NCBI RefSeq assembly: GCF_013185185.1
Contig: NZ_JAAZWE010000011.1
Coordinates: forward strand, 1 to 59,378
Reading direction: 5' to 3'
DNA: 59,378 nucleotides
Source: Saccharibacillus endophyticus
Lineage (GTDB): Bacteria; Bacillota; Bacilli; Paenibacillales; Paenibacillaceae
A program made the position numbers and the translations under genes. Numbering within the stretch: position 1 is the first letter of the stretch; each line of letters starts with the position of its first letter. Below, one piece after another: positions 40,340 to 48,770 of this stretch. The notes beneath the pieces were generated by a model. That model was not told the DNA's origin, did not search any database, and saw only the letters and a program-made list of their open reading frames with translations.

Positions 40340-40873
40340 TTAAATCTTCTCGACTTGCGTGTAATCCAATTCGAGCGGCGTTTCGCGCCCGAACATGTTG
40401 ACGTGAACCTTCAGCTTGCTTTTCTCGAGCAGAATTTCTTCCACCGTTCCGACAAAGTTAGCAAAAGGACCCACTTTGATGCGCACGGATTCCTTCAGAT
40501 CGAATTCGATCTTCGGTTTCGGTTCGGACATGCCCATATGCTTCAGAATTTGTTCTACCTCTTCTGGAAGCAAGGCTGTCGGCTTGGAACCGGAACCCGT
40601 TGAACCTACGAATCCCGTGACGCCAGGCGTGTTGCGAACAACATACCAAGAATCATCGGTCTGGATCATTTCCACCAAGACGTAACCCGGATAGACCTTA
40701 CGCATGACGGTCTTTTTCTTACCGTCTTTGTCGACCACTTCTTCTTCCATAGGAACAAGAACCCGGAAAATCTTGTCTTCCATGCCCATCGATTCTACGC
40801 GTTTTTCCAAATTGGCTTTGACTTTGTTCTCATACCCGGAATAGGTATGAACGACGTACCATCTTTTTTCCAT
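40340..40873 (-). CDS. nusG: Transcription termination/antitermination factor NusG
   Basis: The 177-residue protein has an N-terminal NGN domain (MEKRWYVVHTYSGYENKVKA) that binds RNA polymerase and a C-terminal KOW domain (IKVGPFANFVGTVEEI) that contacts S10 or Rho. In Bacillales it stimulates pausing. It follows secE by 24 bases. Confidence 0.97.
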   Translation of the reverse strand: MEKRWYVVHTYSGYENKVKANLEKRVESMGMEDKIFRVLVPMEEEVVDKDGKKKTVMRKVYPGYVLVEMIQTDDSWYVVRNTPGVTGFVGSTGSGSKPTALLPEEVEQILKHMGMSEPKPKIEFDLKESVRIKVGPFANFVGTVEEILLEKSKLKVHVNMFGRETPLELDYTQVEKI

Positions 40874-40897
40874 ATCAAGCCACCTACAGGCCTTTCC

Positions 40898-41095
40898 TTA
40901 AATTATCGCTTCAATCGCATAGGAGAGTCCGATGTCGATTACCCAAAAGAATACAGCCATCACAACAATCGTTCCCAAAACAACAAGCGTGTAATTGGTC
41001 AGTTCTTTGCGATTGGGCCAGCGAACCTTTTTAAGTTCAGCCCAGCTTTCAGAGAAAAAGGAAAACATAGACTTGAAGCTTTTTTTCACGCCCAT
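40898..41095 (-). CDS. secE: Preprotein translocase subunit SecE
   Basis: The 65-residue single-span protein clamps SecY. The amphipathic segment with ELKKVRWPNRKEL precedes one hydrophobic helix (LVVLGTIVVMAVFFWVIDIG). It lies 15 bases after rpmG. Confidence 0.96.
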   Translation of the reverse strand: MGVKKSFKSMFSFFSESWAELKKVRWPNRKELTNYTLVVLGTIVVMAVFFWVIDIGLSYAIEAII

Positions 41096-41110
41096 GACAC
41101 CTCCAACTAA

Positions 41111-41260
41111 CTATCTGGTCTCACGATGAGGAGTTTGCGAGTTACAGTACTTGCAATACTTCTTCATCTCCATGCGGTCAGGGTGATTACGTTTGTTTTT
41201 CATCGTTGTATAGTTGCGCTGTTTGCATTCTGTGCACGCCAACGTGATAATAACCCGCAT
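41111..41260 (-). CDS. rpmG: 50S ribosomal protein L33, zinc-binding form
   Basis: The 49-residue protein begins MRVIITLACTECKQRNY and ends YCKYCNSQTPHRETR. The CTEC and CKYC pairs mark the zinc-binding C+ form. GGAGGT lies eight bases before the ATG at 41260. It precedes secE-nusG, as in other Bacillales. Confidence 0.96.
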   Translation of the reverse strand: MRVIITLACTECKQRNYTTMKNKRNHPDRMEMKKYCKYCNSQTPHRETR

Positions 41261-41310
41261 AGATTTACACCTCCCGAAGATATCCTTCAATCAAGAAGAA
41301 CTCGTATTGA

Positions 41311-41332
41311 GCCTAAAATCATGATTTTAGGC
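41311..41332. promoter_or_regulatory. Perfect 22-base palindrome upstream of rpmG
   Basis: The half-site GCCTAAAATCA is repeated as its exact complement with no spacer. It lies about 12 bases downstream of the -10 element of the rpmG promoter, inside the leader. It could be a repressor operator or a hairpin in the mRNA. Confidence 0.7.
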
Positions 41333-41343
41333 CTACCTAAAAC

Positions 41344-41372
41344 ACTTTAGCATAGCCGGTATAGGCTGTCAA
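41344..41372 (-). promoter_or_regulatory. Sigma-A promoter of rpmG-secE-nusG
   Basis: The minus strand shows a perfect TTGACA (41372-41367), a 17-base spacer and TAAAGT (41349-41344). It lies downstream of the sigH terminator. Confidence 0.86.
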
Positions 41373-41435
41373 CGAAAAACTACAGCAACTTGGCCGCGCG
41401 TTTCGTGTTCCTCTTTTACGGTCTGTGTGCCCCAA

Positions 41436-41460
41436 AAAGAAAAAGACTCCGACCTCGGAG
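41436..41460 (-). terminator. Terminator after sigH
   Basis: A short CTCCG/CGGAG hairpin is followed by TCTTTTTCTTTTT on the minus strand, 64 bases after the sigH stop. Confidence 0.72.
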
Positions 41461-41524
41461 CCTTTTCCGCCCCGTTTCGAAGGCGTTTCCTCTGTATATG
41501 TAACTCGGTGCGCGGGCAACCGTT

Positions 41525-42172
41525 TCAAACCTGGTCCCGGACTTCCAAATAACGTTCCAACTTGCGTTTGACCCTCTGAAGGGCGTTGTCGATCGACTTG
41601 ACATGCCTGCGTAGATCAACGGCAATCTCCTGATAGGATCGTCCGTCCAAATACAACATCAACACCTGACGTTCCAACTCGCTTAAAATTTCCGACATTT
41701 TGTCTTCCAGTCCGCTAAACTCTTCCCGGTTGATAATCAACTCTTCCGGGTCCGATGCCTGCGATACGCAGATGACATCGAGCAGCGTACGATCCGAATC
41801 CTCTTCGTAAATCGGCTTATCCAACGACACGTACGAATTCAGCGGAATATGCTTCTGCCGAGTCGCGGTCTTGATCGCGGTAATAATCTGACGCGTGATG
41901 CAGAGCTCGGCAAAGGCTTTGAACGAAGCCAGCTTATCGCCCCTGAAATCGCGGATCGCCTTATACAGGCCGATCATGCCTTCCTGGATGATATCTTCGC
42001 GATCCGCGCCGATGAGGAAATACGACCGCGCCTTCGCCCGGACGAAATTCCGATACTTGTTGATCAGATATTCCAGTGCCTCGCTATCGCCGACACGAAC
42101 CGCTTCCACGAGTTCTTCGTCGCTTTGGAAATCGTAAGGTGAAACGATGACGTCTTTGAGATCTACACTCAC
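41525..42172 (-). CDS. sigH: RNA polymerase sigma factor SigH
   Basis: The 215-residue sigma-70 family factor directs genes of the transition to stationary phase, competence and early sporulation in Bacillus. Region 2 has NFVRAKARSYFLIGADREDI and IIQEGMIGLYKAIRDF; region 4 has the helix-turn-helix RSYQEIAVDLRRHVKSIDNA. The GTG at 42172 is seven bases after GGAGGG; the TTG two codons earlier is too close. Presence here does not by itself show that the organism sporulates. Confidence 0.95.
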   Translation of the reverse strand: MSVDLKDVIVSPYDFQSDEELVEAVRVGDSEALEYLINKYRNFVRAKARSYFLIGADREDIIQEGMIGLYKAIRDFRGDKLASFKAFAELCITRQIITAIKTATRQKHIPLNSYVSLDKPIYEEDSDRTLLDVICVSQASDPEELIINREEFSGLEDKMSEILSELERQVLMLYLDGRSYQEIAVDLRRHVKSIDNALQRVKRKLERYLEVRDQV

Positions 42173-42227
42173 CAGCAATCCCTCCGGCCGCGGCGCAAGT
42201 TTCGAGCCTGTTGTAAAAGTTAGCCTC

Positions 42228-42257
42228 AGTATATATTATGTCACCTAACACCGTCAA
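42228..42257 (-). promoter_or_regulatory. Candidate promoter of sigH
   Basis: The minus strand shows TTGACG (42257-42252), an 18-base spacer and TATACT (42233-42228); TATATA at 16 bases is an alternative -10. The 217-base gap holds nothing else I could recognise. Confidence 0.6.
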
Positions 42258-42389
42258 CCGCATAACGCCCAAAAGAGGGTCATAGTGCCGAATAATTCCT
42301 TTTTGTACACCGAGTTGTAAAAAAACGCTTACTTTCGCGACATATCGGCATATTGACCGCGTCGGGACGCGGCCGACGCATGCGCCGAT

Positions 42390-42911
42390 TCATTGCCGCC
42401 GCCAGCGTTCGAATAACCGAAGCTGCTCGGGCGTCAGCTTGCCGTCAATGGTGTTTCGGCTGCCCCGCTGCGCCTGTTCGGCAATTCGTTTTTCGATCTC
42501 GCGCTCGCTTTGTTCCACTTCCGTCAACAGCTCAAGCGCAGGCATTCGCAGCGCGCCCTGCGCAAAAGCCACGCTTTGCTCCACAAAATCGCTCGTTGCC
42601 ACGTATACGCTGCGCCGTTTGCCTTTGAGCTGCGCGGCAAAACGCTCGACCGCTTCGTCCGCCGTCTCTTTTTCCTTCGTAAAGTAGACTTCGACCTTCC
42701 CCTGCTCGAACGACTTGCCTTTGCCGGGAACCCGGTAAGCGTCGAACACCGCAATGACCCGGCGTCCCGTGAACGCTTGATAGTCCGCAAGGCGCTCAAG
42801 CAATCGGTCGCGCGCCTGATTCATATCGATTTGCGACAGCGAGGCCAGTTCGGGCCACGCTCCGATCATGTTGTAGCCGTCCACCAGAAGCACATCCCGC
42901 AAATCGGCCAT
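42390..42911 (-). CDS. rae1: Ribosome-dependent endoribonuclease Rae1 (YacP, NYN domain)
   Basis: The 173-residue protein has a PIN-like NYN domain starting LLVDGYNMIGAWPEL, with acidic residues at VDGYN, FDAYR and YVATSDF as likely metal ligands. In Bacillus, Rae1 enters the ribosomal A-site and cuts specific mRNAs. The C-terminal half is charged and helical. It follows rlmB by ten bases. Confidence 0.9.
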   Translation of the reverse strand: MADLRDVLLVDGYNMIGAWPELASLSQIDMNQARDRLLERLADYQAFTGRRVIAVFDAYRVPGKGKSFEQGKVEVYFTKEKETADEAVERFAAQLKGKRRSVYVATSDFVEQSVAFAQGALRMPALELLTEVEQSEREIEKRIAEQAQRGSRNTIDGKLTPEQLRLFERWRRQ

Positions 42912-42921
42912 AAGCGCATCT

Positions 42922-43668
42922 CTACTTTCTGCCGCTGCGCTGGCGCAGCACTTCGTACATGACTACGCCCGCGGCCACGGAAGCGTTAAGCGAGTTGATC
43001 CGTCCCTGCATCGGCAGCTTGATCAGCACGTCGCATTTTTCGCGAACAAGTCGTCCCATGCCTTCGCCTTCGTTGCCGACGACGAGCGCGAGCGGTCCTT
43101 TGAATACGTCCGTATCGTAGATCTCGCCTTCGGCCCGCACGTCCGTACCCGCGATCCATACGCCCGCTTCCTTCAGCTTCTCCATCGTTTGCGCCAGATT
43201 GGTCACGCGCGCAACCGGAACGTATTCCGCCGCGCCCGCGCTCGTTTTCGATACGGTCGCATTCACCTGCGCCGAACGGCGCTTCGGAATAATGACGCCG
43301 TGCACGCCCGTGCAGTCGGCCGTGCGCAGAATCGAACCCAGGTTATGCGGATCTTCGATCTCGTCCAAGATGATCAAGAACGGATCTTCGTCCTTTGCCA
43401 CCGCCGCGGCAAGCAGGTCTTCGACTTCCGCATAGACGTAAGGAGCCGCTTGCGCGACCACGCCTTGATGCTGAATCCCCGGTACGAGCGTATCCAGCTT
43501 GCGCTTGTCCGCGGTCTGCACCACGACACCGCGATTTTTCGCTTCGGTCAGGATCGGCTGCATTTGCTTTTGCTGCGTGCCCTCCGCGATCCAAATTTTG
43601 TTGATGCTGCGTCCGGCTCTAAGCGCCTCGGCGACCGAGTGCTTGCCCGCGATCAATTCTTCTTCCAT
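42922..43668 (-). CDS. rlmB: 23S rRNA 2'-O-methyltransferase, RlmB/TrmH family
   Basis: The 248-residue SPOUT-fold enzyme is expected to methylate a 23S guanosine (G2251 in E. coli). It has an N-terminal L30e-like substrate domain and C-terminal knot motifs VVGNEGEGMG and LPMQGRINSLNASVAAGV. The start at 43668 is preferred over a longer frame because GAAGGG precedes it. The exact target base is inferred from orthologues. Confidence 0.92.
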   Translation of the reverse strand: MEEELIAGKHSVAEALRAGRSINKIWIAEGTQQKQMQPILTEAKNRGVVVQTADKRKLDTLVPGIQHQGVVAQAAPYVYAEVEDLLAAAVAKDEDPFLIILDEIEDPHNLGSILRTADCTGVHGVIIPKRRSAQVNATVSKTSAGAAEYVPVARVTNLAQTMEKLKEAGVWIAGTDVRAEGEIYDTDVFKGPLALVVGNEGEGMGRLVREKCDVLIKLPMQGRINSLNASVAAGVVMYEVLRQRSGRK

Positions 43669-43728
43669 GATATTCGTTCCCTTCTGCCGGCGACGCAAAC
43701 CTTAACCGTCGCCATTCAAATTTATCGT

Positions 43729-44256
43729 TTACTCCTGATCCGATTCTTGCGTTTGCTCAGGTTCAAGTCCTTTGCGAATCAACTCTTCCAAACGCCCCGC
43801 CCGGCCGCTGTAATAGAGATAACCGGCCAAGCACTCCAGTCCCGTCGCATGACGGTATTCGAGCACGTCGGCATTTTTGGGCACGGAACCCGACTTGGCA
43901 TTCCGGCCTCGGCGAACCATGTCCGCTTCGTCTTCAGTCAGCAAAGACTCTATGCGGAAAAGCATGCGGGCCTGCGCGCCTGCCGATACGAACTTCGTCG
44001 CTTCGCGATGCAAATGATGGGGTCTCAAGTTACTGTGTCCGATCAGATACTGGCGAACCGCCACCTCGAATACGGCATCACCGATATAAGCAAGGACGAG
44101 CGGCGGCAGTAACCCCGGGGCCTTGGACGGTAGATAGTTGAAAAGAAGCCCGTTTGGAAAAGCGGCTTTTACCGTATTTTCTGCTTCCTCCGCCACTTGA
44201 GACTGTTCGTTGACATCGCCTATTCCCATCCCTTTTTCATTCTCGTGTTCGGTCAT
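43729..44256 (-). CDS. mrnC: Mini-ribonuclease 3
   Basis: The 175-residue enzyme is an RNase III domain without the dsRNA-binding domain; in Bacillus it matures 23S rRNA. LAYIGDAVFEVAVRQYL is the catalytic signature with the conserved acidic pair. The N-terminal 30 residues are acidic and may be variable. It starts two bases before the cysS stop is complete, with GGAGA inside the cysS end. Confidence 0.93.
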   Translation of the reverse strand: MTEHENEKGMGIGDVNEQSQVAEEAENTVKAAFPNGLLFNYLPSKAPGLLPPLVLAYIGDAVFEVAVRQYLIGHSNLRPHHLHREATKFVSAGAQARMLFRIESLLTEDEADMVRRGRNAKSGSVPKNADVLEYRHATGLECLAGYLYYSGRAGRLEELIRKGLEPEQTQESDQE

Positions 44257-44257
44257 T

Positions 44258-45661
44258 TTATTTTCTCCGCCATCTCATGCCCTGCGGCGTATCTTCCAGC
44301 AAGATTCCCTGTTCAGCCAGCAGATCGCGGATTTCGTCGGAACGGGTCCAATTTTTCGTTTTACGGGCTTCGACGCGTTCGGCAATCAGCGCTTCCACTT
44401 CCTCGTCGAGCAGTTCCGAACCCGGCTCGGATGCGATACGAAGTACCATATTCATTTTGCGGAAAGCGTCGAGCAAGGCTTCAAGATCGGCTTTGATCAC
44501 CACTTCTTCTCGCAGCACGCGGTTCGCTTCGTTTACCCACTCGAAGATGGCCGTCACGGCATCCGGCGTATTGAAGTCGTCATCCATTTTCGCGTGAAAA
44601 TCATTCAATACGGCTTCTAGCTTACCTTTCAGCGTTTCGCTTACTTCATGGGTCCCGGCAGTTGCCGCTTCAAGACGGTGGTGAACCGCACCTACGGCAT
44701 TCTCGATCCGCTCCACGCTGTTCAGTGCCTGCTGCATGTTGTCCGCACTAAAATTGAGCGGGTTGCGATAATGCGTCGAGAGCACGAAATAACGCAAAGC
44801 TTCCTTTTTATAACGTCCGCGCAGATCCTGCACCGTAATCCCGTTGCCGAGCGACTTGGACATTTTTTCGTTATCGATATTGACGTAGCCGTTGTGCATC
44901 CAATAGTTGGACAACGCATGGCCCGTCACGCATTCGGATTGGGCAATCTCGCACTCATGGTGAGGGAACTGCAAATCCTGGCCGCCGCCGTGAATATCGA
45001 GCGTATCGCCCAGGTAGCGTCTTGCCATGGCCGAGCACTCGATATGCCAGCCCGGACGACCTGCTCCCCATGGGCTATCCCAAGAAATCTCACCCGGCTT
45101 CGCGCCTTTCCAAAGCACGAAATCTTCCTGGTTTTCTTTGCGCGCGTCGACTTCGATCCGGATGCCGAACTGAAGCTGCTCCAGGTTTTGACGCGACAGT
45201 TTGCCGTATTGTTCAAAGCTCGATGTGCGGAAGTACACGTCGCCGCCGCTCGGGTAAGCGTGGCCGGTCTCCACCAATTCGCCGATAACCGCGATAATGT
45301 CATCCATGTTCTCGGTAACGCGCGGATTCAACGTCGCCTTGGCCACGCCCAACCCTTCCAGGTCCTCGTAGTACGCCGCAATAAACTTTTCCGCCACTTC
45401 AGGCACGGTCGTGTTCATCGCTTCCGCTTTGCGGATCAGTTTGTCGTCGACATCCGTGAAGTTCACGACATAATTCACTTCGTATTCCCGGTCTTCCAGA
45501 TAAGCTCTGACTACGTCGAAAAAGATAACCGGACGCGCGTTGCCGATATGAATGTAGTCGTATACGGTCGGGCCGCATACGTACATGTTCACCTTACCCG
45601 GATTCACCGGCACGAACTTTTCTTTTTCCCTTGTCATTGTATTGTAAATTTGCAGCGTCAT
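44258..45661 (-). CDS. cysS: Cysteinyl-tRNA synthetase
   Basis: The 467-residue class I enzyme charges tRNA-Cys. HIGH appears as HIGN in YDYIHIGNARP (about 36-46) and KMSKS is exact in KMSKSLGN (about 267-274). Zinc ligands include the N-terminal CGPT cysteine. It follows cysE by 36 bases and shares its T-box leader, so both respond to uncharged tRNA-Cys. Confidence 0.97.
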   Translation of the reverse strand: MTLQIYNTMTREKEKFVPVNPGKVNMYVCGPTVYDYIHIGNARPVIFFDVVRAYLEDREYEVNYVVNFTDVDDKLIRKAEAMNTTVPEVAEKFIAAYYEDLEGLGVAKATLNPRVTENMDDIIAVIGELVETGHAYPSGGDVYFRTSSFEQYGKLSRQNLEQLQFGIRIEVDARKENQEDFVLWKGAKPGEISWDSPWGAGRPGWHIECSAMARRYLGDTLDIHGGGQDLQFPHHECEIAQSECVTGHALSNYWMHNGYVNIDNEKMSKSLGNGITVQDLRGRYKKEALRYFVLSTHYRNPLNFSADNMQQALNSVERIENAVGAVHHRLEAATAGTHEVSETLKGKLEAVLNDFHAKMDDDFNTPDAVTAIFEWVNEANRVLREEVVIKADLEALLDAFRKMNMVLRIASEPGSELLDEEVEALIAERVEARKTKNWTRSDEIRDLLAEQGILLEDTPQGMRWRRK

Positions 45662-45697
45662 TTTTCCACGTTCCTCTCATCATCAAACGTTCTACTT

Positions 45698-46375
45698 TTA
45701 CTGGGTATCTCCGTTGCCTGCGGCGCGCTTCGGCTCTCCGTACGCGTCCCGACGCACCGTCTCCAACTCGCGTTGAAGCTCGCCGATCTGGCGTCTCAGC
45801 TCGCAGATCGCATCGTGCGAAGGATCGGGCATCTGATGGCTGAGCCGATCGACCTTGCGCCCGTGCTGCCTGACGATCTGTCCCGGAATGCCGACCACCG
45901 TACTGTTGGGCGGCACTTCCTTGAGCACGACGGAGTTCGAACCGATGTTGCTCTGATCCCCGATCGTAATGGAGCCGAGCACTTTCGCCCCCGAGCCGAT
46001 GACCACGTTGTTGCCGATCGTCGGGTGCCGCTTTCCTTTTTCCTTACCCGTGCCGCCGAGCGTGACGCCTTGATAGACGACGACGTCGTCGCCGATCTCG
46101 CATGTCTCGCCGATCACGACGCCCATTCCGTGGTCGATGAACAGTCGATTGCCGATCGTCGCGCCCGGATGGATTTCGATCCCGGTGAAAAAGCGGCCGA
46201 CCTGCGACACGAACCGGGCTAACGTGAACCGACGCCATTTGTACAGCTTATGCGCAATCCGGTGAGCCCAAATCGCATGCAATCCCGAATAAGTGAATAC
46301 GACTTCAAACATGCTTCTTGCCGCCGGATCGTTGTCGAATACCGCACGGATATCGGACCTCATCGATTTGAACAT
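45698..46375 (-). CDS. cysE: Serine O-acetyltransferase
   Basis: The 225-residue enzyme makes O-acetylserine, the acceptor for sulfide in cysteine synthesis. The left-handed beta-helix hexapeptide repeats lie in IGNRLFIDHGMGVVIGET and later turns (IGNNVVIGSGAKVLGSI); the C-terminal helical tail is long, ending PKRAAGNGDTQ. The start at 46375 has GAGG seven bases upstream; a longer frame to 46402 crosses the T-box terminator. It is the first gene of the T-box-controlled cysE-cysS unit. Confidence 0.95.
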   Translation of the reverse strand: MFKSMRSDIRAVFDNDPAARSMFEVVFTYSGLHAIWAHRIAHKLYKWRRFTLARFVSQVGRFFTGIEIHPGATIGNRLFIDHGMGVVIGETCEIGDDVVVYQGVTLGGTGKEKGKRHPTIGNNVVIGSGAKVLGSITIGDQSNIGSNSVVLKEVPPNSTVVGIPGQIVRQHGRKVDRLSHQMPDPSHDAICELRRQIGELQRELETVRRDAYGEPKRAAGNGDTQ

Positions 46376-46399
46376 CCCGCTTCCTCGCTTCCATTGCCC

Positions 46400-46442
46400 C
46401 AAAATAAAAACGCCCCTGCAGCATCATTATGCTACAGAGGCG
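46400..46442 (-). terminator. T-box regulated terminator
   Basis: CGCCTCTGTAGCAT pairs with ATGCTGCAGGGGCG (46442-46411), followed by TTTTTATTTT. It should form when tRNA-Cys is charged, stopping transcription before cysE. Confidence 0.93.
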
Positions 46443-46735
46443 TTCGACCGCGGTTCCACTCTGCTTGAATCTCCCGTCGCGGGAAACCCATCTTCTTCAA
46501 GTCCGTAACGGGGACGAATCGGCGGACTCTAGCCCACGGCCGAAAAACCATGAGTTCGAATTCGCAGCTCCCAGGCGCATTTCCGTCTGCCTCTCCGGAC
46601 GACTTCCAGCTCCGCGCCCCCGCCCGATTGGGCTGTCGGCGTTCGGGCGTCCTCTCTGGGAATGCGGCGTACGACGTACTTCTCCTGTTCTTCGCTATAG
46701 AAATATTCGATTAAAGACGGTATGGGATAGATCTT
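46400..46735 (-). ncRNA. T-box leader controlling cysE-cysS
   Basis: On the minus strand, 46464-46448 contains GCAGAGTGGAACCGCGG, the hallmark T-box sequence that pairs with the tRNA 3' end. The competing terminator is at 46400-46442. A candidate specifier codon UGC (cysteine) is at 46566-46564, in GCTGCGAATTCGAA. It matches the known Cys T-box on cysES genes in Bacillales. Confidence 0.93.
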
Positions 46736-46743
46736 GTTTAGCC

Positions 46744-46772
46744 ATTATAAACGAATCGGTGCAGTCTGACAA
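46744..46772 (-). promoter_or_regulatory. Sigma-A promoter of cysE-cysS
   Basis: The minus strand shows TTGTCA (46772-46767), a 17-base spacer and a perfect TATAAT (46749-46744), placed 16 bases after the gltX stop and just before the T-box leader. Confidence 0.9.
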
Positions 46773-46787
46773 TCGTTTGCGATCGCG

Positions 46788-48245
46788 TTACGCCGTTTGG
46801 GCTTTCAAGCGCTCGATGACCTTCTCTTTTCCGAGCAGATAGATCGTCTGGTTCAGATCGCGTCCGTGCATCTGTCCCGTCAACGCGACGCGGATCGGCA
46901 TGAACAACTGCTTGCCTTTGATGCCGTTCTCCTTCTGCACTTCTTTGATCAGCGCAGCCATGCGTTCCGGCGAGAACTCGTCGGAAGCTTCGATCTTCGA
47001 CAGGAACGCACCAAGCGCTACCGGCGCTTTTTCATCCGCGAGCACTTCGCGTTCTTCGTCGCCGAATTCGATGTCCGTACGGAAGAATACCTCGGAAAGG
47101 CTCACGATATCGGAAGCGGCATTCATCTGCTCCTGATAGAGCGCCACAAGGCGCTGTGCCCAATCCTGCTTCGCCGCGTCCAGCGTCGACGGCAGAAGGC
47201 CCGCTTTTTGCAGATGCGGAACAGCCAGGTCGGCGATCCGCCGCGCATCCGCGTTTTTGATGTAATGGTTGTCGATATGCGCCAATTTGTTCGGATCGAA
47301 TACGGCCGGGCTTTTCGACAAACGATTCGCGGTGAAAATGGAGATCAGTTCTTCGCGGCTGAAGATTTCTTCCTCGCCTTCCGGCGACCAGCCGAGCAGC
47401 GCGATAAAGTTGAACATGGCCTCCGGCAAGTAGCCGAGTTCTTCATATTGCGCGATAAACTGAATGATCGATTCGTTGCGCTTACTGAGCTTTTTGTGGT
47501 CATCGCCCACGATCAGCGTCATATGACCGAAGCGCGGCGGCTCGAAGCCCAATGCTTCATAGATCATCAGCTGACGCGGCGTGTTAGAGATATGGTCTTC
47601 CCCGCGCAGCACGTGGCTGATCTTCATCAGGTGATCATCGAGCACGACCGCGAAGTTGTACGTCGGAATCCCGTCGCGCTTCACGATAACGAAATCGCCC
47701 GTATCTTCCGTCGTAAACGAAATTTCGCCTTTGACCATATCGTCGAAGGTATACGTTTTGTTCTCCGGCACGCGGAAACGAACGCTCGGCACGCGGCCTT
47801 CGGCGGCGAAAGCTTCGCGCTGTTCTTGCGTCAGGTTGCGGTGTTTGCCCGAATAGCGAGGCGTTTGGCCTGCGGCCATCTGCTCTTCGCGTTCTTTTTC
47901 CAATTCTTCTTCCGTGCAGTAGCACAGGTACGCCAACCCTTTGTCGAGCAGCTCCTGCCAATATTTTTTATAAATGTCCAGACGCTCGGTTTGACGGTAA
48001 GGTCCATGTTCTCCGCCGACGTCGATGCTTTCGTCCCATTCGATGCCCAGCCATTTCATGTATTTCAATTGGCTTTCTTCCCCGCCGGCCACATTGCGTT
48101 TCACGTCGGTGTCTTCGATGCGAACGATGAATTTACCGCCTTGGTTGCGTGCGAACAAATAGTTGAACAGAGCCGTTCTGGCATTGCCGATATGCAAATG
48201 CCCGGTCGGGCTCGGTGCATAACGTACGCGTACTTCCTGTGTCAT
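46788..48245 (-). CDS. gltX: Glutamyl-tRNA synthetase
   Basis: The 485-residue class I enzyme charges tRNA-Glu; in Bacillales it is usually non-discriminating and also charges tRNA-Gln for later amidation. APSPTGHLHIGNARTAL at 10-26 holds the HIGH motif and KLSKRNES the KMSKS motif. It follows ispF by 36 bases and is separated from cysE by the T-box promoter. Confidence 0.96.
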   Translation of the reverse strand: MTQEVRVRYAPSPTGHLHIGNARTALFNYLFARNQGGKFIVRIEDTDVKRNVAGGEESQLKYMKWLGIEWDESIDVGGEHGPYRQTERLDIYKKYWQELLDKGLAYLCYCTEEELEKEREEQMAAGQTPRYSGKHRNLTQEQREAFAAEGRVPSVRFRVPENKTYTFDDMVKGEISFTTEDTGDFVIVKRDGIPTYNFAVVLDDHLMKISHVLRGEDHISNTPRQLMIYEALGFEPPRFGHMTLIVGDDHKKLSKRNESIIQFIAQYEELGYLPEAMFNFIALLGWSPEGEEEIFSREELISIFTANRLSKSPAVFDPNKLAHIDNHYIKNADARRIADLAVPHLQKAGLLPSTLDAAKQDWAQRLVALYQEQMNAASDIVSLSEVFFRTDIEFGDEEREVLADEKAPVALGAFLSKIEASDEFSPERMAALIKEVQKENGIKGKQLFMPIRVALTGQMHGRDLNQTIYLLGKEKVIERLKAQTA

Positions 48246-48281
48246 GATTGTGTTCCTCCCGTATCGTTTCTGAAAACTCTT

Positions 48282-48770
48282 TTACAAAGATAGCATACCC
48301 TTCGTCAGGCAGACAACGGCTTGCGCCGCGATTCCTTCGCCGCGTCCGGTAAAACCGAGCCATTCGGTCGTTGTCGCTTTTACGTTGATCCGGGATTCCT
48401 CAGCGCCCAAAGCGCCCGCGATCACAGTGACCATTTGCGGGATATACGGCGCCATTTTCGGCTTTTGCGCAATGATCGTCGCATCCAGATTGCCTAATGC
48501 ATACCCGCGTTCTTGAGCCATTTTCCACACGTCTTCCAGCAGTTTCAGGCTGTCGGCGTCTTTGAAAGCCGCATCGGTATCCGGAAAATGACGGCCGATA
48601 TCGCCCAGCGCCAATGCACCGAGAATGGCGTCGCTGATCGTATGCAGCAGCACGTCGGCGTCCGAGTGTCCCAGCAGTCCTTTTTCATGGGGAATGGTCA
48701 CGCCGCCGATGATGCAAGGCCTGCCCTCTACCAGTTGGTGCACGTCGAAACCTTGTCCGATTCTAATCAT
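48282..48770 (-). CDS. ispF: 2-C-methyl-D-erythritol 2,4-cyclodiphosphate synthase
   Basis: The 162-residue enzyme is the fifth step of the MEP isoprenoid pathway. Metal-binding residues appear in GFDVHQ (D8, H10) and HSDADVLLH. TTTEWLGFTGRGEGIAAQA near the C-terminus is typical. Its ATGA overlaps the ispD stop by four bases. Confidence 0.96.
   Translation of the reverse strand: MIRIGQGFDVHQLVEGRPCIIGGVTIPHEKGLLGHSDADVLLHTISDAILGALALGDIGRHFPDTDAAFKDADSLKLLEDVWKMAQERGYALGNLDATIIAQKPKMAPYIPQMVTVIAGALGAEESRINVKATTTEWLGFTGRGEGIAAQAVVCLTKGMLSL

Noticed and set aside
46797..48293. A 498-codon plus-strand frame opposite gltX
   Set aside because: Shadow of gltX; Phe/Arg/His-rich translation with no family features.
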